DNA of 12,404 bases, taken from positions 1-12,404 of the forward strand of contig CALERA010000468.1 of assembly GCA_937908275.1 (NCBI GenBank). The letters run 5' to 3'. The translations under genes were made by a program, and so were the position numbers. The stretch comes from an uncultured Desulfarculaceae bacterium (GTDB lineage Bacteria > Desulfobacterota > Desulfarculia > Desulfarculales > Desulfarculaceae). Under the pieces are notes generated by a model. That model saw only the letters and a program-made list of their open reading frames with translations. It did not search any database and had not been told where the DNA came from. Below are positions 1 to 5,836 of the stretch, in pieces; the stretch's first letter is position 1; every line of letters starts with the position of its first letter.

Positions 1-41
1 AGGCCTTTTTCCGTGTCGATCGCAATGCCAATATGGATGCC
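1..41. other. Suspected chimeric or misassembled contig edge
   Basis: On the minus strand these bases translate, in the cheR frame, to GIHIGIAIDTEKG. In CheR proteins the stretch after 'NLAEEAHPVLP' should contain the highly conserved DxIxCRNVxIYF motif, which is absent in all three minus-strand frames here. The observed residues look like the catalytic-domain segment of 2-oxoacid dehydrogenase E2 acyltransferases (family pattern xxGIAVDTxxGLVVPV). The segment is short, so this is an inference; a divergent CheR cannot be excluded. Confidence 0.45.
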
Positions 42-680
42 GCCCGGCAGGACGGGATGGGCCTCCTCGGCCAGGTTCAGGTGGGCGAAGCTCACCATCT
101 CCCGGATTTCCGGGCGGACCACCCATTTCCCCCCCCGGACGGCGAGGAAATGATCCTGCTTGAGCCAGGCGGGCGGGTTGCGGAACGACCAGGAGCCATA
201 CACCCCGGCCCGGGCGATGCGCAGGGCCTGGGGGTTGATGTCCGTGGCCAGGACCATGGCCGGCTGGCCCGGTTCCAGCAAGGCTGTGCGGCGCAGGGCG
301 ATGGCCAGGGAGTAGGCCTCCTCTCCGGTGGCGCAACCGGCGCTCCACAACCGCAAACCTCTGCTCTTGCCGCGCCAGGCGCGGATTTTCTCCGGCAGGA
401 CCTGCTGCTCCAGGGCCTGAAACACCAGGGGCTCCCGCCAGAAATAGGTTTCGGAAATCGTCAGTTGGCTGGCCAGGGCGCCCAACTTGCGCGGTGGCAG
501 AGAGGGGTGGTTCAGCCAAACGCTGAATTGGGCGGGATCAGGGAAGCCGAATTCACGGGCCGCCAGGGTGAGGCGGCGTTCCAGGTCGTCCCACCGTTCC
601 GGGGGAAAGTTCAGCGCCAGCCTGGCGGCGATAAGTTCGCTGATCCGCTCCAACTGGGGGCGGGAAAGCGCGCCGGCCAT
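1..680 (-). CDS. cheR: CheR-type chemotaxis protein methyltransferase, 3' part missing
   Basis: S-adenosylmethionine-dependent methyltransferase that methylates glutamates on chemoreceptors. Reading the minus strand from ATG at 680 gives 226 codons open to the window edge. Residues 1-90 form the helical N-terminal domain typical of CheR (start MAGALSRPQLERISELI; ISETYFWREP near 75-84). The methyltransferase domain follows, with the SAM-binding loop SAGCATGEEAYSLAI at 113-127 and the acidic motif ATDINP at 145-150. Its ATG shares one base with the cheW stop (TGATG), indicating translational coupling. Family members run about 270-290 residues, so roughly 50-60 are missing. From about residue 215 (bases 1-38) the frame reads IHIGIAIDTEKG. 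This does not match CheR, where a DxIxCRNVxIYF motif is expected, and it resembles a lipoamide acyltransferase instead, so the extreme end may be a chimeric join. Identification as CheR is secure for residues 1-210. Confidence 0.93.
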   Translation of the reverse strand, partial: MAGALSRPQLERISELIAARLALNFPPERWDDLERRLTLAAREFGFPDPAQFSVWLNHPSLPPRKLGALASQLTISETYFWREPLVFQALEQQVLPEKIRAWRGKSRGLRLWSAGCATGEEAYSLAIALRRTALLEPGQPAMVLATDINPQALRIARAGVYGSWSFRNPPAWLKQDHFLAVRGGKWVVRPEIREMVSFAHLNLAEEAHPVLPGGIHIGIAIDTEKG

Positions 681-1204
681 CAGCCACCACCCGCCAGGGC
701 GGCGTCCAGCCGGCGTTCTTCCTCCAGGGAGAGGAAGCGGTCCAGGTCGTAGATCAGGATCAGGCCGTCGGGCAGCTTGGCCACCCCCTGGAGTAAGGGC
801 GCGAAGCCCAGGCCCGGCTGCTCGTCCGCGAGCTGCTGCTGATCCAGGCGCTGCACCCCGGCAACCGCGTCGGTGACCAGGGCCACCAGGCGTCCATTGG
901 CCCGAGCGAGCAGGAAGCGGTCGTCCAGGTCGGGTTCGCGCGGGGGCAGGCCCAGGCGCTGGCGGATGGCCAGCACCGGGACCACTCGCCCCCAGGCGTT
1001 GATGATGCCCAACACGAGGTTGGGCGCTTGCGGCAGGGGGGTGATTTCCACCGCGCGCACCACCCTCTCCACCACGGGCAGGAACAGGGCGCAACGCTGG
1101 CCGTCCAAAGTGAACACCACGATTTGCTGGCACTCGTTCTGGTGACGGCTATGCACCCCATCCCCCCAAGGTGGGTCGATAAACCGCTCAGGATTATGAA
1201 CCAC
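680..1204 (-). CDS. cheW: CheW-type chemotaxis adaptor protein
   Basis: Scaffold that couples chemoreceptors to the CheA kinase, or a stand-alone CheW-domain protein. The 174-residue product is essentially one CheW domain: QQIVVFTLDGQRCALFLPVVERVV near residues 26-49, the receptor/kinase contact region PNLVLGIINAWGRVVPVLAIRQRLGL at about 61-86, and a C-terminal GLILIYDLDRFLSLEEE. The start is uncertain. The longest frame begins with GTG at 1204 without a visible Shine-Dalgarno sequence. A second GTG at 1156, with a G-rich stretch just upstream, would give a 158-residue protein whose N-terminus fits the family better. The gene is followed directly by cheR (TGATG overlap), so the two form an operon reading out of the window, away from the catabolic cluster. 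Function is clear from the domain; which chemosensory system it serves is not. Confidence 0.92.
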   Translation of the reverse strand: MVHNPERFIDPPWGDGVHSRHQNECQQIVVFTLDGQRCALFLPVVERVVRAVEITPLPQAPNLVLGIINAWGRVVPVLAIRQRLGLPPREPDLDDRFLLARANGRLVALVTDAVAGVQRLDQQQLADEQPGLGFAPLLQGVAKLPDGLILIYDLDRFLSLEEERRLDAALAGGG

Positions 1205-1371
1205 AAGCTGCTAGTGCAAGGTGACGTGCGAGCCTGATCCCGGGGCAGTGAGTCGAGCGCTGGCGGGAGGTGTGGGGATGAGGCGGAAGGTGGAACCTTT
1301 GTGGGAAAGCAAGAACTCACCACCCGTGAATGGGACCGGCCTCTGCCTTAACCCATGACCATTCTTAAATT

Positions 1372-1399
1372 ATTCTAAGCCATTTTTCACGCGTGTGAA
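1372..1399 (-). promoter_or_regulatory. Possible promoter for cheW-cheR
   Basis: On the minus strand there is TTCACA (bases 1399-1394), a 16-bp spacer, then TAGAAT (1377-1372), a fair sigma-70-like pair in an AT-rich patch. It would give a leader of about 160 nt before cheW. The -35 overlaps a small palindrome (TTCAC-GCGT-GTGAA, 1386-1399). No better candidate is seen closer to cheW, but the match is modest. Confidence 0.28.
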
Positions 1400-1407
1400 G
1401 GTTTTTT
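1384..1407 (+). terminator. Weak terminator-like hairpin plus T-run
   Basis: The stem TTTTCAC/GTGAAGG (1384-1390 with 1395-1401, two G-U pairs, loop GCGT) is followed directly by six T (1402-1407). It points along the plus strand, where no gene lies upstream, so it would only stop antisense transcription into cheW or end an unseen small RNA. The stem is short and poor in GC. It overlaps the candidate cheW promoter on the other strand, so one of the two readings is likely wrong. Confidence 0.25.
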
Positions 1408-1636
1408 GTCCGGCGTCCTCCAGTCACGAGCTTCATTCGCCTTGCTGGCGGCTAAAAACCGAACAATAAAAAAAGTAAGTTTAGGTAATAAGTTATTCGG
1501 ATGTCGCCCGGCTTCGCCTGTAACCCTGGTGTCGAGCGGACAGGAGGCGAAGATCAAGGTGACCTGCCCCCCGAATCTTGCTCCATGGATATTAGTTAGT
1601 AATCAGCTAGATTGACCGTCACCCGCGTCCGGCTGA

Positions 1637-1649
1637 ATGGTCTAACCAT
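1637..1649. promoter_or_regulatory. Candidate GntR/FadR-type operator (ATGGT-CTA-ACCAT)
   Basis: A perfect 13-bp palindrome with 5-bp arms around CTA. The core TGGT-N3-ACCA is the form of operator known for FCD-type GntR regulators such as FadR and PdhR. A further half-site, ATGGT, lies at 1659-1663, one helical turn and a half away. It is about 130 bp upstream of the predicted transcription start of the GntR gene. Binding is inferred from motif form and from the regulator encoded next door. Confidence 0.42.
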
Positions 1650-1746
1650 CCTGCATTAATGGTTGTTTTTCAGCCAGTTTGAAGAAGATTCAAATTTTTC
1701 GCGGAACATCACGGTTCTTTCCCGCCGCCGGTGGCTTGGAAAGGGC

Positions 1747-1775
1747 TTGACCCAAGCTCTGCCATAATTTATTAT
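1747..1775 (+). promoter_or_regulatory. Sigma-70-type promoter of the GntR gene and probably the catabolic operon
   Basis: TTGACC (1747-1752) and TATTAT (1770-1775) are separated by exactly 17 bp; each hexamer differs from consensus at one position. This is the best promoter match seen in the window. Transcription would start near 1782, inside the adjoining palindrome, leaving a leader of about 130 nt before the regulator's ATG. Confidence 0.62.
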
Positions 1776-1776
1776 T

Positions 1777-1797
1777 TTATAAGTTATAAACTTATAA
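1777..1797. promoter_or_regulatory. Palindromic operator over the transcription start
   Basis: A perfect inverted repeat: TTATAAGTT, spacer ATA, AACTTATAA. Its centre contains GT-N5-AC (1783-1791), the general GntR-family operator form GT-Nx-AC. It begins one base after the -10 box and covers the expected +1, the classic position for a repressor. The neighbouring FCD-type regulator is the obvious ligand-responsive candidate, which would make the gene autoregulated. The region is AT-rich, so some symmetry arises by chance, but 9+9 perfect bases is more than expected. Confidence 0.5.
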
Positions 1798-1875
1798 TGT
1801 TTAATAGATTAGTTTAATCATTATGTTGCAAGCATCTATAGTGCCAGCGCAACAGCTTCGAATTCACAAACGGCG

Positions 1876-1894
1876 CTTCCCGCCCGCGGGGAAG
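1876..1894 (+). other. GC-rich hairpin in the GntR-gene leader
   Basis: CTTCCC (1876-1881) pairs with GGGAAG (1889-1894) across a 7-base loop, ending ten bases before the GGAGG ribosome site at 1905-1909. There is no T-run, so it is not a terminator. It could modulate translation of the regulator; this is speculative. Confidence 0.3.
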
Positions 1895-1913
1895 GGGCGT
1901 TGCTGGAGGCCAA

Positions 1914-2630
1914 ATGAAGCAAAAATCTTCTGATTTGGAAATGGGTTTCAATACGGTGGGCAAGACTCGGGCCTCGGACCAGGTGCGCAGCCAAATTGTC
2001 GATATGCTGCGCAACGGCCGCCTCCAGGTGGGCGACCAGCTTCCCCCGGAGGGAGTCCTGGCCCGGCGCATGGGCGTGAGCCAGGTTCCGGTGCGCGAGG
2101 CGGTCAAGAGCCTGGAGCACATGGGCCTGCTCACCGTGAAGCGGGGTTCGGGAGGCGGTGTATTCGTGGCCGAGCCCACCTTGGAGCCTTTCAGCCGGTT
2201 TTTTACCTTGCTGCTCAGCATGGGCAAGGCCAGCGTGGGGGAGATCACCCAGGCCCGGCTCATGGTGGAGCCGGGCGTGGCCGCCCTGGCCGCCATGCAC
2301 GCCGAGCCCGCCCAGTTGGAAGCCTTGAGCAGGGCGCATCTGGAATACGAGACCGCCGTGCGGCAGGACAAGCCCCGCAAGGTCTCGGACATGGAGTTTC
2401 ACGTAATTCTGGCCGAAGCCTCGCGGAACAAGGTCTTGGAGATGCTCCTCAAGGCCCTGGTGCCTCTGCTCTTCCGCACCGCCCAGGACCACGGGTTCGA
2501 TCAGTCCGACCGCCTGCGCGGCATCCGGGAGCACCAGGCCGTGCTAGAGGCCGTGGAGAAGCGCGACCCCGTGGCCGCGGAGGCGGCCATGGCCGAGCAC
2601 GTCCGCCGCATGGCCACTTACTGGAAGTAG
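1914..2630 (+). CDS. GntR-family transcriptional regulator, FadR/FCD subfamily
   Basis: A 238-residue DNA-binding regulator. The winged helix-turn-helix spans about residues 17-85: DQLPPEGVLARRMGVSQVPVREAVKSLE, then the wing GLLTVKRGSGGGVFV. The rest is an all-helical FCD ligand-binding domain. D159, H163, H207 and H229 fit the metal-binding Asp/His set of FCD proteins, including its spacing (4, about 44 and 22 residues), so a metal-assisted carboxylate effector is likely. GGAGG at 1905-1909 lies four bases before the chosen ATG; Met10 is a possible alternative start. The gene ends five bases before the FAD-subunit gene, whose ribosome site overlaps this stop codon, so the regulator is probably the first gene of the operon it controls, through the palindromes at 1637 and 1777. 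The effector is probably the substrate or an early intermediate (inference). Confidence 0.95.
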   Translation: MKQKSSDLEMGFNTVGKTRASDQVRSQIVDMLRNGRLQVGDQLPPEGVLARRMGVSQVPVREAVKSLEHMGLLTVKRGSGGGVFVAEPTLEPFSRFFTLLLSMGKASVGEITQARLMVEPGVAALAAMHAEPAQLEALSRAHLEYETAVRQDKPRKVSDMEFHVILAEASRNKVLEMLLKALVPLLFRTAQDHGFDQSDRLRGIREHQAVLEAVEKRDPVAAEAAMAEHVRRMATYWK

Positions 2631-2635
2631 GAACC

Positions 2636-3514
2636 ATGAATTGCAGCAACTATGTTCTGGCCGCCAGCATACCCGAGGCCTTGCGGGCCCTGACCGATTG
2701 CGGCGGCCGGGCCCGCCTGATCGCCGGGGGCACCGACCTGGTGTTGCAGCAGCGGCAGCACACCCGGGACGCGGACATTCTGGTGGACATAACCCGTCTG
2801 CCCGACCTGGACCGCATCCAGTTCGACAACGGGATCTTGAGCCTGGGTTGCCTGGTCACCCACGCCCAGGCGGCTGAATCGGAGCTGGTGCGAGAACACA
2901 TTCCCGCCCTGGCCGAGGCCTGCTCCACGGTGGGCTCTCCCCAGATACGCAATGTGGGCACCTTGGTGGGCAATGTGGTCACCGCCCAGCCCGGCGCGGA
3001 CGGGGCCTTGGCCCTGCACGCCTTTGCCACCCGGGCGCGGGTCCACTCCCCCCAGGGAGAGCGGCTCATGGACCTGCCCGATCTGTATGAGGGCCTGGGC
3101 CAGTGCCGGGTGGACAGCTGCCAGGAGCTTATCAGCCATTTGGAAGTGGACCTGAGCGCCGGCCCCCGCTGGAGCGGGTTCGAGCGTTTGTCCCAAAGGC
3201 GCGCCCTGACCCTGCCGGTGGTCAACACCGCGGTCTCATTGTTAATGGGTGAGGACGGCAAAAAAATCGCCCAGGCGCGGGTGGTGGTGGGGCCGGTGGC
3301 CAGCACTCCCTTCCGCGCCCGGGAGGCCGAAGATATCCTGACCGGACAGGAACCCTCCCGGGAGCTTTGGGTCCGGGCGGCCCGTTCCGCGGCCCAGGAG
3401 AGCCGGCCCCGGGCCAGTCTGCTCAGGGGCGGCCGAGAATACCGTCAGGCCATGGTGGAAGTGCTGGTTCGCCGGGCCCTGGAAAAAGCCTGGCACCGGA
3501 GGTCGGCGCGATGA
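2636..3514 (+). CDS. FAD-binding subunit of a molybdenum hydroxylase (xanthine dehydrogenase family)
   Basis: Medium subunit (292 residues) that passes electrons between the [2Fe-2S] subunit and an external acceptor through FAD. The N-terminal FAD-binding domain has IAGGTDL at 29-35 and QIRNVGTLVGN at 103-113; the family form is QIRNxGTxGGN, so V111 replaces a glycine near the flavin. A C-terminal CO-dehydrogenase-flavoprotein domain follows from about residue 175 (RALTLPVVNTAVSL, then ARVVVGPVASTPFRAREAE). Length is normal for CoxM/XdhB-like subunits. It lacks the cysteine-rich insertion of the 4-hydroxybenzoyl-CoA reductase beta subunit, which binds a [4Fe-4S] cluster, so that specific identity is disfavoured. 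Its stop overlaps the start of the iron-sulfur subunit gene (ATGA). The catalytic subunit is encoded 2.3 kb downstream, after ubiD and a small gene. Confidence 0.94.
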   Translation: MNCSNYVLAASIPEALRALTDCGGRARLIAGGTDLVLQQRQHTRDADILVDITRLPDLDRIQFDNGILSLGCLVTHAQAAESELVREHIPALAEACSTVGSPQIRNVGTLVGNVVTAQPGADGALALHAFATRARVHSPQGERLMDLPDLYEGLGQCRVDSCQELISHLEVDLSAGPRWSGFERLSQRRALTLPVVNTAVSLLMGEDGKKIAQARVVVGPVASTPFRAREAEDILTGQEPSRELWVRAARSAAQESRPRASLLRGGREYRQAMVEVLVRRALEKAWHRRSAR

Positions 3515-4026
3515 AACCGCTTCAGGAACTTGAATTTCGCTTGAATGGCCGCAACGTCCGGGTGGAAGTGCTACCGGATGAGACCCTGTTGGAGGTGCTG
3601 CGCGAGCGCCTGCGCCTCACCGGCACCAAGAGCGGGTGCGCAGAGGGCGAGTGCGGAGCCTGCACCGTGTTGGTGCAAGGCCTGCCCGTGGCCTCTTGTC
3701 TGTATCCCGCCCTGCGCTGCCAGGGCCAAGCCGTGGAGACCGTGGAAGGCTTGGCCGGGGAACAGGGGCTGCAACTGCACCCCTTGCAAGAGAGCTTCAT
3801 CGAGCACGGGGCGGTGCAATGCGGATTCTGCACCCCGGGCATGTTGATGAGCGCCAAGGCGCTGCTGGACAAGAACCCCTCTCCCGACCGGACAGAGATC
3901 GCCCAGGCCCTTTCCGGCAATCTCTGCCGCTGCACCGGGTATGTGAAAATCATCGATTCCGTGGAAAAGGCGGTTGAAAAAATAAACGGGACAGGACCAG
4001 CGCACCATGGTTCTGCGGAAAAATAG
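3511..4026 (+). CDS. [2Fe-2S] subunit of a molybdenum hydroxylase (xanthine dehydrogenase family)
   Basis: Small subunit (171 residues) carrying two [2Fe-2S] clusters that link the molybdenum centre to FAD. The N-terminal plant-ferredoxin-like domain has C43, C48, C51 (SGCAEGECGACTVLV) and C63. The C-terminal helical domain has C104, C107 (QCGFCTPGM) and C139, C141 (GNLCRCTGY). All eight cluster ligands are present, so the protein should be functional. I chose ATG 3511, which overlaps the preceding stop as ATGA; the frame is open further upstream but that part lies inside the FAD-subunit gene. Length fits CoxS/XdhC-like subunits. Electrons from substrate hydroxylation would flow molybdenum to iron-sulfur to FAD. 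A 189-bp gap then precedes ubiD. Confidence 0.96.
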   Translation: MKPLQELEFRLNGRNVRVEVLPDETLLEVLRERLRLTGTKSGCAEGECGACTVLVQGLPVASCLYPALRCQGQAVETVEGLAGEQGLQLHPLQESFIEHGAVQCGFCTPGMLMSAKALLDKNPSPDRTEIAQALSGNLCRCTGYVKIIDSVEKAVEKINGTGPAHHGSAEK

Positions 4027-4125
4027 ACGACGGGCGAGCGGTTGTATTTCTTGCACGTGATTTGAGCCTGGCGCTGGCTCCATGCCGGCGCTGAACGGCC
4101 CTGGCAACCGTTCTGGCTTTTAATA

Positions 4126-4185
4126 GGCTCCCGGGGAGCCATGCTGATGCACACGCCGGGATTGACTGGGGTCAAAGACTCCCAG
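4126..4185 (+). other. Structured segment ahead of the UbiD gene
   Basis: Two potential hairpins lie in the 189-bp gap 4027-4215. GGCTCCC-G-GGGAGCC at 4126-4140 is a perfect repeat. CTGGGGTC-AAA-GACTCCCAG at 4166-4185 has one bulged T. The second overlaps a DNA palindrome, TTGAC-TGGG-GTCAA (4162-4175), so it could instead be a protein-binding site. Neither is followed by a T-run, so they are not intrinsic terminators. No clear promoter was found in the gap. Confidence 0.35.
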
Positions 4186-4199
4186 CCATGACCTTCACT

Positions 4200-4235
4200 A
4201 GGAGGCGCATGACCAATGTCTCTATGCCTATCTGA
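4200..4235 (+). promoter_or_regulatory. Ribosome binding site of the UbiD gene with a competing upstream ATG
   Basis: AGGAGG (4200-4205) stands ten bases before the UbiD ATG at 4216. Another ATG at 4209, three bases after the AGGAGG and out of frame, opens an eight-codon frame (MTNVSMPI, stop 4233-4235) that overlaps the UbiD start. The ten-base spacing favours 4216. The mini-frame may be chance or may dampen initiation. Confidence 0.4.
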
Positions 4236-5604
4236 CTGGATCGCCACCCTGGACCGGGAGGCTCCGGATGAGATCGTACGCGTTGCCAAGCAGGTCCACC
4301 CTGGCCGTTTCGAGTCGGCCTGCGTGGTGGACGCGCTGGAGCGGCAGGGCCGTTTGCCGGCCGTGCTCTTTGAATCGGTCACCGACTTGAAGGGCCGGGA
4401 CAGCGACTTTCGCATCCTCAACAACACCTTCGGAACCTTCCGCAAGATCGGCCTGGCCCTGGGCCTGAACTGCCCGGACCGCATGCCCATTCTGGACAGG
4501 ATTTTGGAGCGGGCCCAGCGCACCGCCCCGGTTAAACCGGTGGCCGCTGACCAGGCGCCCTGCAAGGAGGTGGTCATCGCCAAGGATGATATCGATCTGT
4601 CGTCCTTGCCCATGATTCGCCACACCGACATGGACGGCGGTCCCTATTTCACGCCCATAGTCTGCTCCCGCAACGCCAGCGGCCGCTACAACGTATCCTG
4701 GAACCGGATGCAATATCTGGATCGCAAGCACTTGGCCATCTATATGTCGCCCCGGCATTTGTGGTCCTATTTCGCCGAGGCCGAGACTGGCGAAAAATCA
4801 CTGCCCATAGCCGTGGTGCTGGGACACCATCCGGCCTTTCACCTGACCGGAGCCATGCTCAGCCCCCTGGATGGGGATGAGTACGAAGCGGCCGGCGGAG
4901 TGCTGGGCGAAAGCCTGACCGTGACTCCCTCCCAGACCTGGGGCGAGGATTTCATGGTCCCGGCCGAGGCCGAGATGGTGATAGAGGGCCGCATCCTGCC
5001 GCGCAAGCGCTGCGTGGAAGGTCCTTTTGGCGAGTTCACCGGCTACACCGGCGCCCAGCGCTTGAGCTGGGTGGTGGAGATAGATGCCATCACCAGGCGC
5101 GACCGCCCCACGATCATAGATATCTTCCCTTGCCAGACCGAGCACATGAACGCCCACCTGCCCATAGAAGCCTCCATCTATCAACGCGCCCGGCAGGCCG
5201 TGCCCGGGGTGGTAAAGACCTGCTGGGTGGGCTCGGGCGGCCCCTTCAACCTGATCATGAGCATCAATAAACGCACCGAAGGCGAGCCCATGCGGGCGGC
5301 CATGGCCGCCATCAGCGCCAGCAATTTCATCAAGCACGTAATCGTGGTGGACGACGACGTGGACCCCGAGGACAAGGGCGATGTCATGTGGGCCCTGGCC
5401 TCGCGGGTTCAGGCCGACCAGGACATCACCATCCTCAAGAATCTGCAGGGCCAGGTCCTGGACCCATCCCTGCGCCACGAGATCAAGACTTCGGGCATGA
5501 TAATCGACGCCACCAAGCCCTTGGACCGGCCCTTCCCCCGACGGGGAGTGGTCCCCGCCGAAGTCAGGGAAAAGTTGCGTCTCGCGGAATATCTGGAGGC
5601 ATAA
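4216..5604 (+). CDS. UbiD-family prenylated-FMN-dependent decarboxylase
   Basis: Reversible (de)carboxylase of aromatic or unsaturated acids using prenylated FMN. The 462-residue length is typical. The catalytic/prFMN signature is clear: YNVSWNRMQYLDRKHLAIY at 158-176 supplies the conserved Arg (R164) and a metal-ligand Asn (N159), and VEGPFGEFTGYTG at 267-279 supplies the paired glutamates E268 and E273. These correspond to the Glu-Arg-Glu set known in Fdc1/UbiD enzymes. It is not bacterial ubiquinone UbiD by context: it lies inside a molybdenum-hydroxylase gene set with an importer, and ubiX is encoded downstream. The likely role is decarboxylation, or carboxylation for ring activation, of the substrate or hydroxylated product. 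Homologous uses include hydroxybenzoate, furoate/furandicarboxylate and other heteroaromatic acids; the sequence alone does not choose. The small zinc-ribbon gene starts four bases after its stop. Confidence 0.94.
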   Translation: MSLCLSDWIATLDREAPDEIVRVAKQVHPGRFESACVVDALERQGRLPAVLFESVTDLKGRDSDFRILNNTFGTFRKIGLALGLNCPDRMPILDRILERAQRTAPVKPVAADQAPCKEVVIAKDDIDLSSLPMIRHTDMDGGPYFTPIVCSRNASGRYNVSWNRMQYLDRKHLAIYMSPRHLWSYFAEAETGEKSLPIAVVLGHHPAFHLTGAMLSPLDGDEYEAAGGVLGESLTVTPSQTWGEDFMVPAEAEMVIEGRILPRKRCVEGPFGEFTGYTGAQRLSWVVEIDAITRRDRPTIIDIFPCQTEHMNAHLPIEASIYQRARQAVPGVVKTCWVGSGGPFNLIMSINKRTEGEPMRAAMAAISASNFIKHVIVVDDDVDPEDKGDVMWALASRVQADQDITILKNLQGQVLDPSLRHEIKTSGMIIDATKPLDRPFPRRGVVPAEVREKLRLAEYLEA

Positions 5605-5608
5605 GACC

Positions 5609-5836
5609 ATGGATATTTTCACTGTGGTGTGCCCGGCCTGCGGCAAGGATTTCTACGCGGACATGCTGATCCACTCCCTCGAAGTTCGCCTGCACTGCCC
5701 CTATTGCGAAAAATATTTTTTCAAGGAAGAGAGCCCGCGCCTGATAACCGGCGGAGCCGGGGCCTCGGCCGTGGCCCGGGTGCCCGGCGGGCTGACCAAG
5801 GACATGCTCTACGAGCCTCCCGAGGAGGACCGCTGA
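5609..5836 (+). CDS. Small zinc-ribbon-like protein between UbiD and the molybdenum subunit
   Basis: A 75-residue protein with two CxxC knuckles, C8-C11 (CPAC) and C30-C33 (CPYC), 18 residues apart, as expected for a zinc ribbon or rubredoxin-like metal site. The second half (residues 42-75) looks disordered, ending LYEPPEEDR. GGAGG at 5595-5599 lies inside the end of the UbiD gene, nine bases before this ATG; the stop overlaps the next start (TGATG), so it is tightly coupled on both sides. I do not recognise a named family. The 'D' subunits of VdcBCD/ShdBCD-type hydroxyarylic acid decarboxylases are also small CxxC proteins encoded after a UbiD-type gene, so it may be an accessory subunit of the decarboxylase. 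It could equally serve assembly of the molybdenum enzyme. No transmembrane segment or signal peptide is seen. Confidence 0.85.
   Translation: MDIFTVVCPACGKDFYADMLIHSLEVRLHCPYCEKYFFKEESPRLITGGAGASAVARVPGGLTKDMLYEPPEEDR

Larger units (their letters stand above)
1205..1913. other. Long divergent intergenic region
   Basis: These 709 bases between cheW and the GntR gene hold no convincing coding sequence; the only plus-strand frame of note (1406-1615, TTG start, 69 codons) has no ribosome site and no recognisable product. The region is visibly more AT-rich than its flanks, especially 1360-1500 and 1660-1830. It contains the promoter and palindromes listed separately. An outer inverted repeat (GGCTGAA at 1631-1637, TTCAGCC at 1669-1675) frames the second operator candidate. 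No tRNA, CRISPR repeat or insertion-sequence end was seen. Confidence 0.6.

Noticed and set aside
33..752. Plus-strand open frame of 239 codons at the left edge
   Set aside because: It lies opposite cheR and cheW, whose minus-strand products have clear family motifs; this frame is low-complexity Gly/Gln/Arg sequence from GC-rich antisense.
1270..1300. T-box-like string (AGGTGGAACC)
   Set aside because: No specifier stem, antiterminator or downstream plus-strand tRNA-ligase or amino-acid gene; isolated short match.
1386..1399. CRP-like site (TTCAC-GCGT-GTGAA)
   Set aside because: The arms are in the opposite order to TGTGA-N6-TCACA; better read as a small hairpin or chance symmetry.
1406..1615. 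69-codon plus-strand frame in the intergenic region
   Set aside because: TTG start, no ribosome site, no recognisable domain; composition does not resemble the neighbouring genes.
1732..1746. Sigma-54-type promoter (GG-N10-GC within TGGCTTGGAAAGGGC)
   Set aside because: The -12 element lacks the TTGC core, and a much better sigma-70 match begins at 1747; no sigma-54 activator gene is nearby.
3367..3510. Upstream extension of the [2Fe-2S] subunit frame
   Set aside because: It overlaps the end of the FAD-subunit gene and adds low-complexity residues; ATG 3511 gives the normal family N-terminus and a standard ATGA overlap.
4126..4140. Intrinsic terminator after the [2Fe-2S] gene
   Set aside because: The hairpin is perfect but no T-run follows on either strand.
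5629..5835. Upstream extension of the Mo-subunit frame over the small CxxC gene
   Set aside because: The small gene's own frame has a good ribosome site and two CxxC motifs; the extension is Arg/Gly/Ala-rich, and ATG 5836 has GAGGAGG just upstream.
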